NCBI RefSeq assembly: GCF_040183065.1 | Contig: NC_091120.1 | Span: forward strand, 73,262,708 to 73,326,707 | Direction: 5' to 3' | DNA: 64,000 nt | From: Periplaneta americana | Taxonomy: Eukaryota > Arthropoda > Insecta > Blattodea > Blattidae | In this document: piece after piece, positions 41,523 through 54,555 of the stretch | Numbering within the stretch: the stretch's first letter is position 1 | How the letters are laid out: the number at the start of each line of letters is the position of its first letter | Position numbers and translations under genes: made by a program | Notes under the pieces: model-generated | What the model was told of the DNA's origin: nothing | What the model saw: the letters and a program-made list of their open reading frames with translations, nothing else | Databases searched by the model: none

Positions 41523-44500
41523 CCGGGATTCTCCCATTACCCTCGTTTGGCATCAACACCATTCCGTCCGATCTCCATTCCATTATGATTTCCCGGCCGC
41601 CGGCTGGCGACGCATGGAGGGAGCTATTCTAGGGACAAGTGGAGTAGCCTGCTCGAAACCTGGATATTCAGTGAACCTTAATATAGTCAGCTCCTGTGGA
41701 TTGGGAATGCGCGTAGCTGGAGAGTAAGCGCAATAGATCTACTAGATCAGTGGTCGTCAACACTCGCTGAAATGTGCAAAGGGTAAGAGGAGCCGTCCCG
41801 TGTGCCCCGTCATGCAGCAGGAAGAGGTAGAGAGCATACCCGCTAGCAGCTACGAGTGCACCATGGTGCACTGTGTTCTCAGCGGGTAAGCGACGCTAGC
41901 CCGAGGGTGCTCTGTGCTGACGACCGCTGTACTAGATCATAGTGACTCTGCAATAGTAAAGTCAAGAAAAGCAGTTCACTAGTAGTAATCAGCCGATGAT
42001 ACTGAAACTGATCAGGAAGAGGAAAAGGAATTGGTCGGATCATTGGCTGAGAAGAAACTGCCAACTGAAGGATGCACTGAAAGGAATGGTGATCGAGAGA
42101 AGAGTTCGGGGCAGAAGATATCAGATGATAGACGACATTAAGATATTATATGGATCATATGCGGAGACAAAGAGGAAGACAGAAAATAGGAGAGATTGGA
42201 GAATGCTGAGTTTGCAACGAAAGACCTGCCCTTGGACAAAACACTATGATTGAATGAAATGATTGAAAGCACACATTGTAGAAGGTTTTCTCGGGATTGA
42301 TACAGTTTCCCTTTTATATTCCCCCAACACTTTTCACCTCTCCCCCTGATTTCATCTATCATCTGGGGTTATGTCTTGGGAGTAGTGTTGTTAGATGATT
42401 TGTGAGCTTGGGAATTTGGACCTTCGGACTTATCAAGTACTCGGCTGGAGGTGGGAGGTGGGAGCTCTGTCAGAGCTGAGACATGAAAGCCCACCTGTGA
42501 GTATTGGATTCACGTATGCCATCCAGGTCGCCCTTCGGACTTAGAGCGTTCATCGCATAGGCCTATACGTATAGAGCGCACAATGGGCCAATGAGTGCAC
42601 AGGTGCATGGGTCCTTCCGGAGTCCTACCCTCCAAAAGCCAAGCCGAAAGCCAACTAGACTAGACGGCATTTCGGAGGGCGGTCGGCTGCTATATGCACC
42701 GTAGCATTTCTGGTATGTGACGTCACGAGCTTGTACAGTAGAACCAATCGGAATCAGTCAGTAACAAGTACTTCTCGAGTTCATTTGTTCATGTGTGAGT
42801 GTTTCAATACATTGAATAAGAACCACTAACATTTACTGTGTGTGTGTAAGATAAATAAATGAAAGAAGAGACTGTAAAAAAAACAAGTACTGCACAGGCA
42901 GGCGCGGAAAGTAGTGTTTATTTTAAAAAACGTTGATGAGAAGAACGCTGCCGGCCATATTGATGCTGGCTGCAACATTGCCAACGCGCAAGAAACGATT
43001 GCAGAGGCATGTGCTGTGGGATTGAGAACCGTACAAAGAATATTGTTAGTGAAGGAAAGAGGGTTTATTTGGTGTCCTGCTTACAGTAATTAACGGCTAA
43101 GGTCATTATTGTCTTTTGATAATTTAAATTCTCTCCTGCACTATTTGTATTGCATGTGCGCGTGAAGTACGATGTGCAATGTTGTACGCTGCCTTGCTCT
43201 CTCTATCTGTCTCACTCGACGCAAACACTAGCAGACTACCGCCTTCCGAATTTCCGTCGACTCTAGTAGTATTAATTCCACACACAGCCTAAAAGCTTTG
43301 CCTCAAATTCATTTTCATTAAATTACAGAAGTATTTTTAGAGAACTAAAATATACATGTTTGAGTACAGAAAGCATTAGTAAATTGCTGCATTCTTCATA
43401 AAAGTAATCTGCCTGCGAAAATAAATCAATTTTCATTACTCAATAAAATGGTCAGAACTTTGAATATTCGCCATTTGTTTTCTAATATGCTAATAAATAT
43501 CTATGTATAGAGTAAAATGTTCTTTGAACCTGGAGTTCTCGAATTAACAGTGCAGACTCTCAAAATATTTCTGGACCAATAGCTTCTTAAAAAACATACA
43601 TTAAAAGCTGATCCCTCTATGAGTTAGTGCTGCAAACTTTAGAAACAAAACGGTATCTATTAACCAGACAAGACCACTTAGATTCAAAGCCCATAAAACT
43701 TGTAAAATACAGTAATTTCTCTTCGAAAATATTTCATTTCAGAGTCTTATTTATGTCTTACACTAATAATAAGCAAATATTTATGAGAAAGACTTTTTCA
43801 TTGGAATTCCCAGTTTTCCCAGAAAGACTGTGTAGCTACCAGATGATTGAGTTTTAATTAGGAACGTCGTAAACTGAGTCCTTCTATGTTCCTCACTCTC
43901 TGCGGTGCATGAAGACTGTATAAACTGACAAAACTAAAAAGAGAAATGTGTCAAGAATCAACTTTCGTAATTTATTAACAGTTTTATGTGAATTAGGTAT
44001 AATTAACAACGTGATATATTTTTTATCCTGTCAGGGTGGGCTGTTCTGTCACATAGAGGAGTTGCTGCAGAGCTTCGTTCTGTCCCTGGATTTGCTGGCA
44101 CAAGAAGAAGAAGCTATGATTGGACAAGTATCACCGGAAGAATGGGACGTCATCCGTCCTTCTAAGCTAGAACGCCGATCCAAACTTCTTGACTCTATAC
44201 GTGTAAGAATAAAATTCATATTTAAAGTGATCGATGTTATGCATTATTTAACTAAGAGTCGGAAAGATTATTTTCAGGAAATTAACTATGGTTAATGCAG
44301 AGTGAACTGTAAGTAATGCCATTAATTTTACTGGGTTAATCTTTGAGATATTTCAAACAAAAACGTTTAATACAATTTTGTTCGTTTTTGCTTCCTTTTC
44401 GAGAAAAAAAATGTTATGAACCTTTTCATAGTGTGTTTTGGGAAAGTCATTGATTTAATTCCCAATATGCTCAGTCAATTTAAGAGAGCAGTGTGTTATA

Positions 44501-46123
44501 ATAATAAATGGTTGGAATGATTTTTGTTTTGTCTTTTACATTTTGCAGAAATTTGATTTGAACAAATGTAACTTTTTGTTCTGAAAAGGAATTTTTTAAT
44601 GTTACCTTTGTTCGGATCAATTTTTGCACATTTAAAAGATAAAACTGAAATTCTTTCAATAATTTATTATCATAATACACTGATTTCTTAAATAGACTGA
44701 GCATAGTGGGAATTCATTCAATGACTTTCCCAAAATACGCTATGAAATATTTCGTATAAAACAGTTTTTATCTCGAAAAGAAAGTAAAAACGAACAAAAG
44801 TGTATTAATCTTTTTTGTTTGAAATATCTCAAAGAGTAACCTCCTGAGATTAATGACATTACATACGCTTCACTCTAGTTAACATAGACAAACACAAAAT
44901 CTATTATTCTGGAACGTCTAATGGCGAATATCGTTATGATGTGAGAATAGTAACAAATAAATCAATTAACTGTGTTTTAAATTTTGTACTAATCTCAGAA
45001 ATATTTATGTTACTCCAGCTAAATGCTAGCTAAACCTGGACAAGTTAACATCGTTCAAGTCTATGCCCCAACAACAGACCATAGTGCTAAGAAGTTGAAG
45101 AATTTTACATCCAGATTTCAGATGTAGTCCAGAAATTTCCCAAACAGGACCTCACAGTAATTATGAGATATTTCAATGCGAAAGTCGGAAAAGGTCGAAT
45201 TGAAGACTATGTTGAACCGTTTGGCGTAAGTGAAAGAAATGAACGTCAGGAACGTCTTTGTAATTTTGTATCGGACTTGAATTTCATGATATCGAATACA
45301 TTTTTCCAGTTTCCACCAAGAAGGTTGCATACTTGGAAGTCACCAATGGCTAAACCAGGAAATGTAGTAAGGAATTAGATTAATTAGGTATATTTATTAA
45401 GTAAAAGACACAGAAACAGCCTAACTTCAGTAAAAACGTACTCAGGAGTAGATATACTAGAATCTGATCATAACCTATTATTGGGAGTATTTAAAGTAAA
45501 ACTGAAAAGACTGGAAAGAAAGGCTACCAAAAATGATGTTAGAAAATTGAAAGAGCCATCTATAATAAATCAAGTAAATACTTTAGCGCAATTCCGGATC
45601 AGCAGATAAGGCTTAAATCGGGCGTAATGTATTATATTGTTTAAAAAAATTAAATTATCTTTTATCTAACGATGCTCGCAACTGCAAAGGTTATATCAGT
45701 GTCGCCGGTGTGCCGGAATTTTGTCCTGCAGGAGTTCTTTTACATGCCAGTTGGCTAAATCTACTGACATAGCCGCCGGCGTAGCTTTGTCGGCTAAGGC
45801 GCTTGCCTGTCGATCCGGAGTTGCGTTCGGGCGCGGATTCTATTCCCGCTTGGGCTGATTACCTGGTTGGATTTTTTCCAAGGTTTTCTCCAATCATAAG
45901 GTAAATGTCAAGTAATCTATGGCGAATCCTCATCTCTCCAAATAACATTTCGCTATCACCATTCCCATCGACGCTAAATAACCTCGTAGTTAAATAACAA
46001 AGTAAAAAAATCTACTGACAGAGCCTGTCGCATTTAAGCACACTTAAATGTCATCGACCTGAGACGGGATCGAACCTGCAACTTCGAGCACAGAAGGCCA
46101 GCGCTATACCGACACACACGCAC

Positions 46124-46179
<56 letters not shown>

Positions 46180-47403
46180 TATATATATCATATATATGTG
46201 ATATATTGCATCATTAATCATTTTATTAATTGAGTAACAAATTTTCAGGAATGAGTAATAGTAGAAGTAGCAGTAGTAATGGAAGTAGTAGTATTATTAG
46301 TAGTAACTAGAACAGTAATAACAATAAAACTGCCGCATTTTCTCTCGTCTCTGTTGAGCTAAAGTGGAGTGTAAGGAGAATATTATATTTGCCTTATTTC
46401 AGACGTACCTGAGCGAGAGAGGCCGTTGTGACAACTGTACCATGTGGACGTTTAAATCTGGGGATACGTGGGGATTGGAATATCAGGAACAAGAGCAGAA
46501 AGACAGTGGGAGGAAGATTGCCAGACAGCTTGTTACTGTTGGGATCTGGACACCCCGCGAAGGTATCAAGATGTCGGATCATCTATTTCCTCATGTACGA
46601 CATGGTTTTGCAGGACGAAATCTTCCAATTGTTTCTTTTAATGTAAGTTTTTGCTGTATTGTTGGTCTGATAATTCTTTATAAAATCTTTAACAGAAAAT
46701 TTTACATTTTCCTTTATTCCTTCTGTTTTATTCTTCCTTTCTCTTTCATTCGCTCTCTGTCTCGTTCACTTTTCATTTCTACTTTTCTCACTGCCTCTCT
46801 ATACATCTTTTTCATTTTTACTGAATCTATTTGTCATATTATTTGTTTGTTATTTTATTTATTTTTATCCCGTTGCTTATATATGGGAAACTCGGCTAAT
46901 TCCGCAGAAGTGCATATATGATTTTACTGCGGCTTTACAATAGCGTGAACGTAAGTTTTGAGAGGCTGCTAACAGGAGGCATGTCCTCTGCAGTATTTTA
47001 GAAAAAAAATCAAGGATATTGGTCGACACCTTTGTTGGCAATACAGTGAAACATCGAAAGTTGGCTGTTTTTAGTGTTTTGCTACACACCTGTGAAGAAA
47101 GTGAGCATTGTTACATATAAATTGTTCCTTTTATGTTACTTTCATAATGTATTTCATAATTATTTACGACTGCGGAATTAGCCAAGTCCTATTGCGGATT
47201 TATCCGCATTGTTGCGGAATTACCCGAGTTACTCTTTTTCAACTGTAATGTATGTACAACTAAATATATTTGTATTTTAATAGGTCTCTTTATCTCATTT
47301 GGTAATGAAAGGTTTCGTCCATGTCTACATACCTTGATAATATTTTTCAATAAACATTTTGATAAAAATATGATAGATAATATTGCGGAATTAGCCGAGA
47401 CTC

Positions 47404-47449
<46 letters not shown>

Positions 47450-49999
47450 TCTGTTTTGTTTATCGCTTTCTGTTTCCATTCCTTTCCTCTTTCGCCTTCG
47501 TTCGTTTTTTCTTTTCGTTTTACCCATTTCTTCATTTATATTCCTTTTTCATTTGTTTCACTTTGTTTTACCCTTCCTACATTATGGTAGTCCCACTGTG
47601 TGTGCGTGTAATATCAGGATGAAACAGCTATTATAAGTTAGGGTGGAATACAGCAGAATTAGATAAACCAGAAAGAGAAATGACACTGAGAGAAAGAAAC
47701 CAATATTATCTGCTAATTTATGAAATCTTCATGAAATAATCTTCCTGAAAATTACGAATAAAATTTATGATAATGTTTGATATTGATTGTATCGTATAGA
47801 AACATTTATTCGTATAAAAATATGTCTTGTTTCAGAACCCTCCTTGGCAAATTATCAGATATAATGAAAGTGGTGAAAATGTAGAATTTAAAGGATTCGT
47901 TTTTCAAATTGTCGACCAACTAGCCCAGAGCTTAAATTTCAGGTACGTTGTATACTTAAAATTAAAGTGAACTTTTGTGTAAATTCGTATAATCTATTAT
48001 TAGACTATATTATTTTATTTATTAACAGATATGAAGTCTCATTCTTATGGAATTATTTTGTAAATGGAATTTTCTTTACAGCTACACTGTGATGTTTCCT
48101 GCTAACAACAAGGATGGTTGGACTAATGACAGCAGCATTTTGAAAGATGTAATACACCCTTTCTTCAATATAAGATATATTAATATTAAAAGTCAAGTAT
48201 ATTGTTTGGATAATATAATCGAAATAGAGTATGAGAATTTAGCTTGTCATGTAGGCCTATAGTTATTATTACATCAGCTATTAAGAAGTAAACTGAAAGG
48301 TAATTTAATTTCTTAACTTACTTTTTCAGTACGAAGGAAATACAACACATGCTTACCTTGAAACTGACAAGATAATTGAAATTCTTCGACAAAAGAGGGT
48401 AAGAGAACAATTAGTTTAAATAACTCTTTACGATACAGAATATAAAATTTATACAATATTCAATCAAACAATAGAGTGGTGACTAGTTCTTTATGTTACA
48501 CATTTGCGAGACCGCTATACAGAGTGTCCTACAGCGGAATGTCCATAGCTTACTTACGTGTTCCTGGGATTATTTTGAGTGAAAAAGTTCTATTCAACAT
48601 GGGTCCGAATTGCAACCGTATCTACAGAAAACACAATTCTAAATGATTACTTTCTTACAGACAGAGCTCAAAGATGTTTCGACAACCATGGTGGTCATTT
48701 CGAACCACAAATGTAACAGTTCAGAATGTATATTCCTCAAAACAAAATTGGAAGTGAATCACAAGTAATAAAATTATTAATTTAGAATTAGGTTTTCTGT
48801 AGATATCGTTGTAATTCGGCCCCATGTTGATTAGAACTTTTTGACTCAAAATAATCCCAGGAACGCATAGGTAAACTATGGACATCCTGTTGCGGGTTAC
48901 TCTATATATACATACATAGTTCTTACAATACGAGTAAAGTCAGAGAATTAATGACAAGTTAAATAATTAATTGTGAAATTTCTGCTGATGCAAATCTCAT
49001 GTTGAATCCATCCTCAGCATCATTGTTCTTCATTCATCATTAATTGGCCGTATTTGTTAATTTCAGGCGTCCGTGATAATTAAAGGGTTTTACGGTTACT
49101 TGTTCAGTCGAACATTGTTTAGCCTAGTTACTTTCCAATGACTTCGGAACGTTCGTCATAGAAACCTCATACAGTTCGATTTTAGCGAATTTGATAGGTA
49201 TGATACGACAGTATCCCCTTGCTTTCTACATCGATGGCAGGGGAAATTGGAATTATCCGAAGGAAGTTGCTTCAGCGCCGTCTTTTTACCACATAATCCA
49301 CATCGAATTACCTGGTCGGAATATTTCAGTATCATATTCCAGTTTTAATTTTCGTAATATGATATTCATCACCGTCATTTTTGTCATATTCTTCTTCATT
49401 TAAAACAATTGAGTATAATTTGGCTCATCGCATATTTATTTTTTTCTGAACTAACAGCAGACTTTCGTAAGTAGCTGGTCTTCCTGATCATGAATTTAGC
49501 TTACCGTAAGATAAAGAATACACACCCAGTTCCTAACGGAAACAAATATATTTTCGTTTCTTGCTAAAATTCTAACCTGTGCCGCCGAATAAAATGAAAC
49601 AATAATAATAATAATAATAATAATAATAGATACATACATAATATACAAATAGTGTTTTGCCAAATGGGAGGTCTTTCACTGCAAACCTAGTATTCTCCAA
49701 TCTTTCCTGTTTTCTGCCTTCCTTTTAGTCACCGCGTATGATCCATACATCTTAATGTCGTCTATCATCTGATATAATTATTCTTCTGCCCCGAACTCTT
49801 CTCCCATTCACCATTCCTTCCAGTGCATCCTTCAATAAGCAGTTTCTTCTCGTCAGTGACCCTACTAATTTTCTTTTATTTTCCTAATCAATAATAATAA
49901 TAGTAGTAATAATAATAATAATAATAATACGCAGGCAAATTTCCTGGACATTATTGTACGTGTTACCTCGTCTATATAATAAAAGAGAATAATAATCTG

Positions 50000-50055
<56 letters not shown>

Positions 50056-53000
50056 TACTTCGAATCGAAGTGGACTTTTGTTTATAAAATTGACAGGTAC
50101 AGTGTGTCCTAGACTGATTGCTTCGATTTTAAGTCTCCTAGTTTATTAAGCGTACTTTACCATATGCATATGCGCTGGCTATTTTTGTAAAATATCATTA
50201 TTAGAAAATGGCGCTACCGAAACCTCAGAAAACTTTTTGTGTCCTGAATTTCGCAGCTCATCGTTCTGTTGTGACTGTAGAAAGAGGAAAACGTGATTGC
50301 TCGTTGCGCAGCCGAATACCGAATCTTGACAAGATGACCTTCGTAATCACCTGATCTAGTTCCCTGTGTTTTTTTTTTTTCCTATGGGGATACATAAATG
50401 ACAATGTTTAAGTTACGACAATATGACGTCGCATTGCAGCTGTAGATCTAAAGCAGGCGATAGGTGATGACTCGCTGCGCGGAATGTGGGGGGAATTGGA
50501 ATATCGTCTAGATGTGCGCCTTGTGAACAAAGGTTCTTATATGGAGAAGTTGTAAAATGTCAAAAAACTTGGGGAGAATATCTATCTGTCTATTGACATT
50601 TATTGCGTTGCTGTAGCATTAACAGTTACATGTTTTACAAAATCGGAGCAATAATTTTGGGATGTGGTGTGTTTAAAATGGATTGAGGGAATCAAGCAAA
50701 AGGAAAATAAAAACAGTACATTTTCATTCATTGATTATTTTAACTACTTGGATTGTTTCGCGAACTCTTGTAAAAGTTAGACATTTCAAAACCGAAACAG
50801 ACTAGGTACTGCCGCAAATTTATAAGCCCGTTATAGCCTACCAAACACACAGTGCGACTTCAACTACTGAACGGATATAGACATACCGCTATACGCATTT
50901 TATTATTTGTAATTAATGAGAAATGGAGTAAATCAAGAACCTGCATAGTCTAGAGATAACAAAATGGACTTGTGCTTCGAAACTACACTCGGAAGTGGGT
51001 TCGAATCCCATTTGGGTTGATTATTTGTTTGATTCTTTTTCCCGAAGTTTTCTTCAACTGTAGGACGAATGTCGGATAATGTTGTTGTTGTTTTCTAATG
51101 CCAGGTGTTTGACAATAAAGTCATTTGACCTCTTGCACTCCAATATTTTTCAAAGATATTATCATGACCAGCCACTGAAGCACAGATTTTGAGGTGTTCC
51201 GAATCCATTTCTTGGTTTGAGTTGCACAATGGGCAGTTAGGGGACTGATATATTCCAATTCTATGCAGGTGTTTAGCCAAACAATCATGGCCTGTTGCCA
51301 ATCTAAATGCAGCTACAGACGATTTTCGTGGTAAATCGGGAATTAACTGTGGATTTTGATGCAGAGAGTTCCATTTTTTCCCTTGGGATTGAGTTATCAA
51401 ATTTTGTTTGTTGAAGTCTAAGTATGTAGATTTAATAAACCTCTTCACAGAGTAATGCGTAGATTTAGTAACAGTCTGTAAGTAGCAGTGCTGCCCTTCT
51501 TTGCTAAAGCATCCGCATTCTCGTTTCCCAGGATTCCACATGGGATGGTATCCATTGGAATACAATTCTTTTATTGAGTGATATTAATTGAGAGAGCATT
51601 TTAGTTATTTCTGCTGTTTGAGATGAAGGTGTGTGTTTAGAGACTATTGATAGAATAGTCGGATAATATCTTCAGGTACATCTCGCTTTTACATGACGGC
51701 ACTAAATAACCATACAGTTGACATAGCTTCGTTAAATAATAGATCAAATACATACATAAATAATACAATTTTGTGATTAATATGTAAAAAAAATTATCTT
51801 TAATAAAGGTATATTGTTTCTTTGCTCTTCCTTGCTCAGTCCGAATTGCTCGAATCCGTCGCACGAACGTTTTCTTGTACCGTAATTCCATTTTTGTTCT
51901 GTCTCCAGGTATTTCTGGCTGCTGGAGCTTTCACAGTGACAGAAAGGAGAAAAGAACTCGTCAACTTTACAATGCCCATCTCTATCCAAGCATCCTCTTT
52001 GCTCACAGCCCGTCCCGGAGAAGTGAGCAGAGCCCTTATCTTCATGGCCCCCTTTACTTACGACGTAAGGGTTTAAAAATATATTTATGAATGAAATGAA
52101 CGAAAAGTTACTTCAAGATTTATGTAGTATGGCTTCAAAATTTAAAATTATCATTCATTGCGAAGTAGAGATTATACTTTGAGTTTATAACTGTTACCGG
52201 TGCCTACCATGTTTATCATAATCTTTCTTCGGTTCTTGTGCTTCATAGTAGATATAATATATATTTGAGTACCGGTAGTCTAGAAATTTTAATGTATTCG
52301 GAATTCAGAAATTCGTCATAGAAACTTCTTTTTAGTTTAACGTACAGATTAAAATGGCTTAAATTCAGTAAGAGGTGAAGATGCAGAAGAAGAATAACAT
52401 CAGTAGGCCTATACAATGAAGGTGGTGGGTACGATGAAGAAAAATACACTTTGCACTTACATAGTGTCGTACCCCATAGGCGGATCCAGGGAGGGGCTGA
52501 GGGGGCTTTAGCCCCCCTTTGAGCCGATATGAAAACAGTTATAAATTGAAGTTTACGGAGTCATTTTACTTTTACGAAATTAAAGCCAACAGTTTTATTT
52601 ATGCCTTATATAATTACGTCACCAAAGTGTTCGCTAGGAGTGAGCGTACATCCCTTGAATAATGTTGTTGTTGACCAATGCTAAGGATCTTGGATTTCTT
52701 CCATTCTCTTGCAGGCGTCCCAATAGTATTTGGTGAGCTGCGATGGTAAATCAGCATCTATTTTCTTTATTGCTAAGCATTGTAGCAAATATTCTTTATC
52801 CATGATGGAGTTCTTATTTCTACAGAGGGGGCACTGTGGATGTTGGTAGATATTAATCCGATGTAGATGAGAGGCGAGACAATCATGTCCGGTGGTTGAG
52901 CGAAATATAGCGATTGCCTTTTTTCTCCCTTGAATAGTTAACTAGTGGATTCAACCTAGCAGAGGTCGGGACTAGCGAGTGGCGACAATAATAATTGGAA

Positions 53001-54495
53001 GGAAAAAGTTAGCTCCCTCCTTTAGATAATACTGGATCCGCCATTGCCACACCCGAATACTCAGCTGTTGGGGTCAACTCAAGGAAATTGTAGGAATTCC
53101 TTGTGATTGGTCTCATGGAGAAAATGGCCGATGTATTAGTTTCTCGTTTCTACTTTCTACTGTGTGGTCATAAGAATGATTGTGAATTATACAGAAATGT
53201 TCGAACTGTGACAGAGTAAACGAGATTACCTTAAAAAATCTGCCCCAAATACCGTTTTTCTCCGTACTTTAACTTGCCGAAAATTGACTAATGATCTGCA
53301 GCGTAAAAAGCTGACGATCTAGCCGGACGTGGCTTACAGAATCTCAAACGAATTTAAGTTAAAAATATAATCTTGGCCTCCTTAATTACATCTCCTAAAA
53401 CATAAGTTCGCATGCTTTTGAATCCTGGAGAGATCTTCGAGCGTAACGTCTTGTTTCAAGCTTTGCTGACACTTTTAAATAAAATTAAGGTTGATAGGAA
53501 TTTAAAAATTCAATATTTATAATGAAAATTAACTTCTATATTAGCCTATGTATACGGGACATTCCACATCAAATCGGACAAAAACTTGAAATATTGACAT
53601 CGGGTTCTATTAAAAACTTCGAAATTTTTTATATAGATGTAGATAGTCAAAATGTAGATTATATAAAATATAGATCCCTAATTTAATAGATTTCGTAGAA
53701 AAATTTCCTACATTTATAGCATAAACGAAAAAAAACGGCTAATTTTGAGGCCGATATTTAATTTATTTGGATTGTTTAAATATTAATGAGATGATCATAA
53801 AAATATCAATTTTGTCCTTATTCCACTGTCAAAAAATATTTGATTTCATGAGTGCTTTGAGTATCAGCAGCTGAATAAATTTGATTCGGAAAAATCTGGG
53901 AAGCTTTGAAAACGCATTTCGTCTTCTGCTTCGAAGAGGCAGTCTTGGTGACCTTCAAAATAGGGAAATAAGCCATATTTTATAAAATATATTTACATAA
54001 ATAATTGAATTCTTCAGACAGTTATAATTTTACTCAAAATTATCTTTCCAAAGGTGAAGAAATGGAGATTTTATCTTTAATAGTTTACTAGTAATCTTTC
54101 TCTAAAGAGCCAACTATCGTAAAAATGTGTTAATTTGAACATTTAATATCATGAAAACTATTGCACAGAGGAAGCTACATTCATTTGATTTTTTAATATA
54201 ATATGGTTTTAAGAAAAAGTATTTTTTTCTGTCCTGTACGTGACTTGGTTGACATTTCTACAAGTGTAACTCATGAATGTTGCAGACGTGGATTTGTATT
54301 GTGGTGTTGATCGTAATAATTACACCCGTACTGCGCTACTTCCACTGCCACAGCCCTTATTACAAGTATTACTACAAGAATGGAGTTCAAGGCGGTCTAA
54401 ATACGCTATTCAAATGCCTATGGTATGTGTACGGGGCTTTAATGCAACAAGGTAAGTCAGATTTCAAAGCAAATACGATGAATCAGTGCTAGTAG

Positions 54496-54555
<60 letters not shown>

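Noticed and set aside
47189-47636. Two ORFs with runs of Ile-Tyr
   Set aside because: They are translations of the (TA)n microsatellite.
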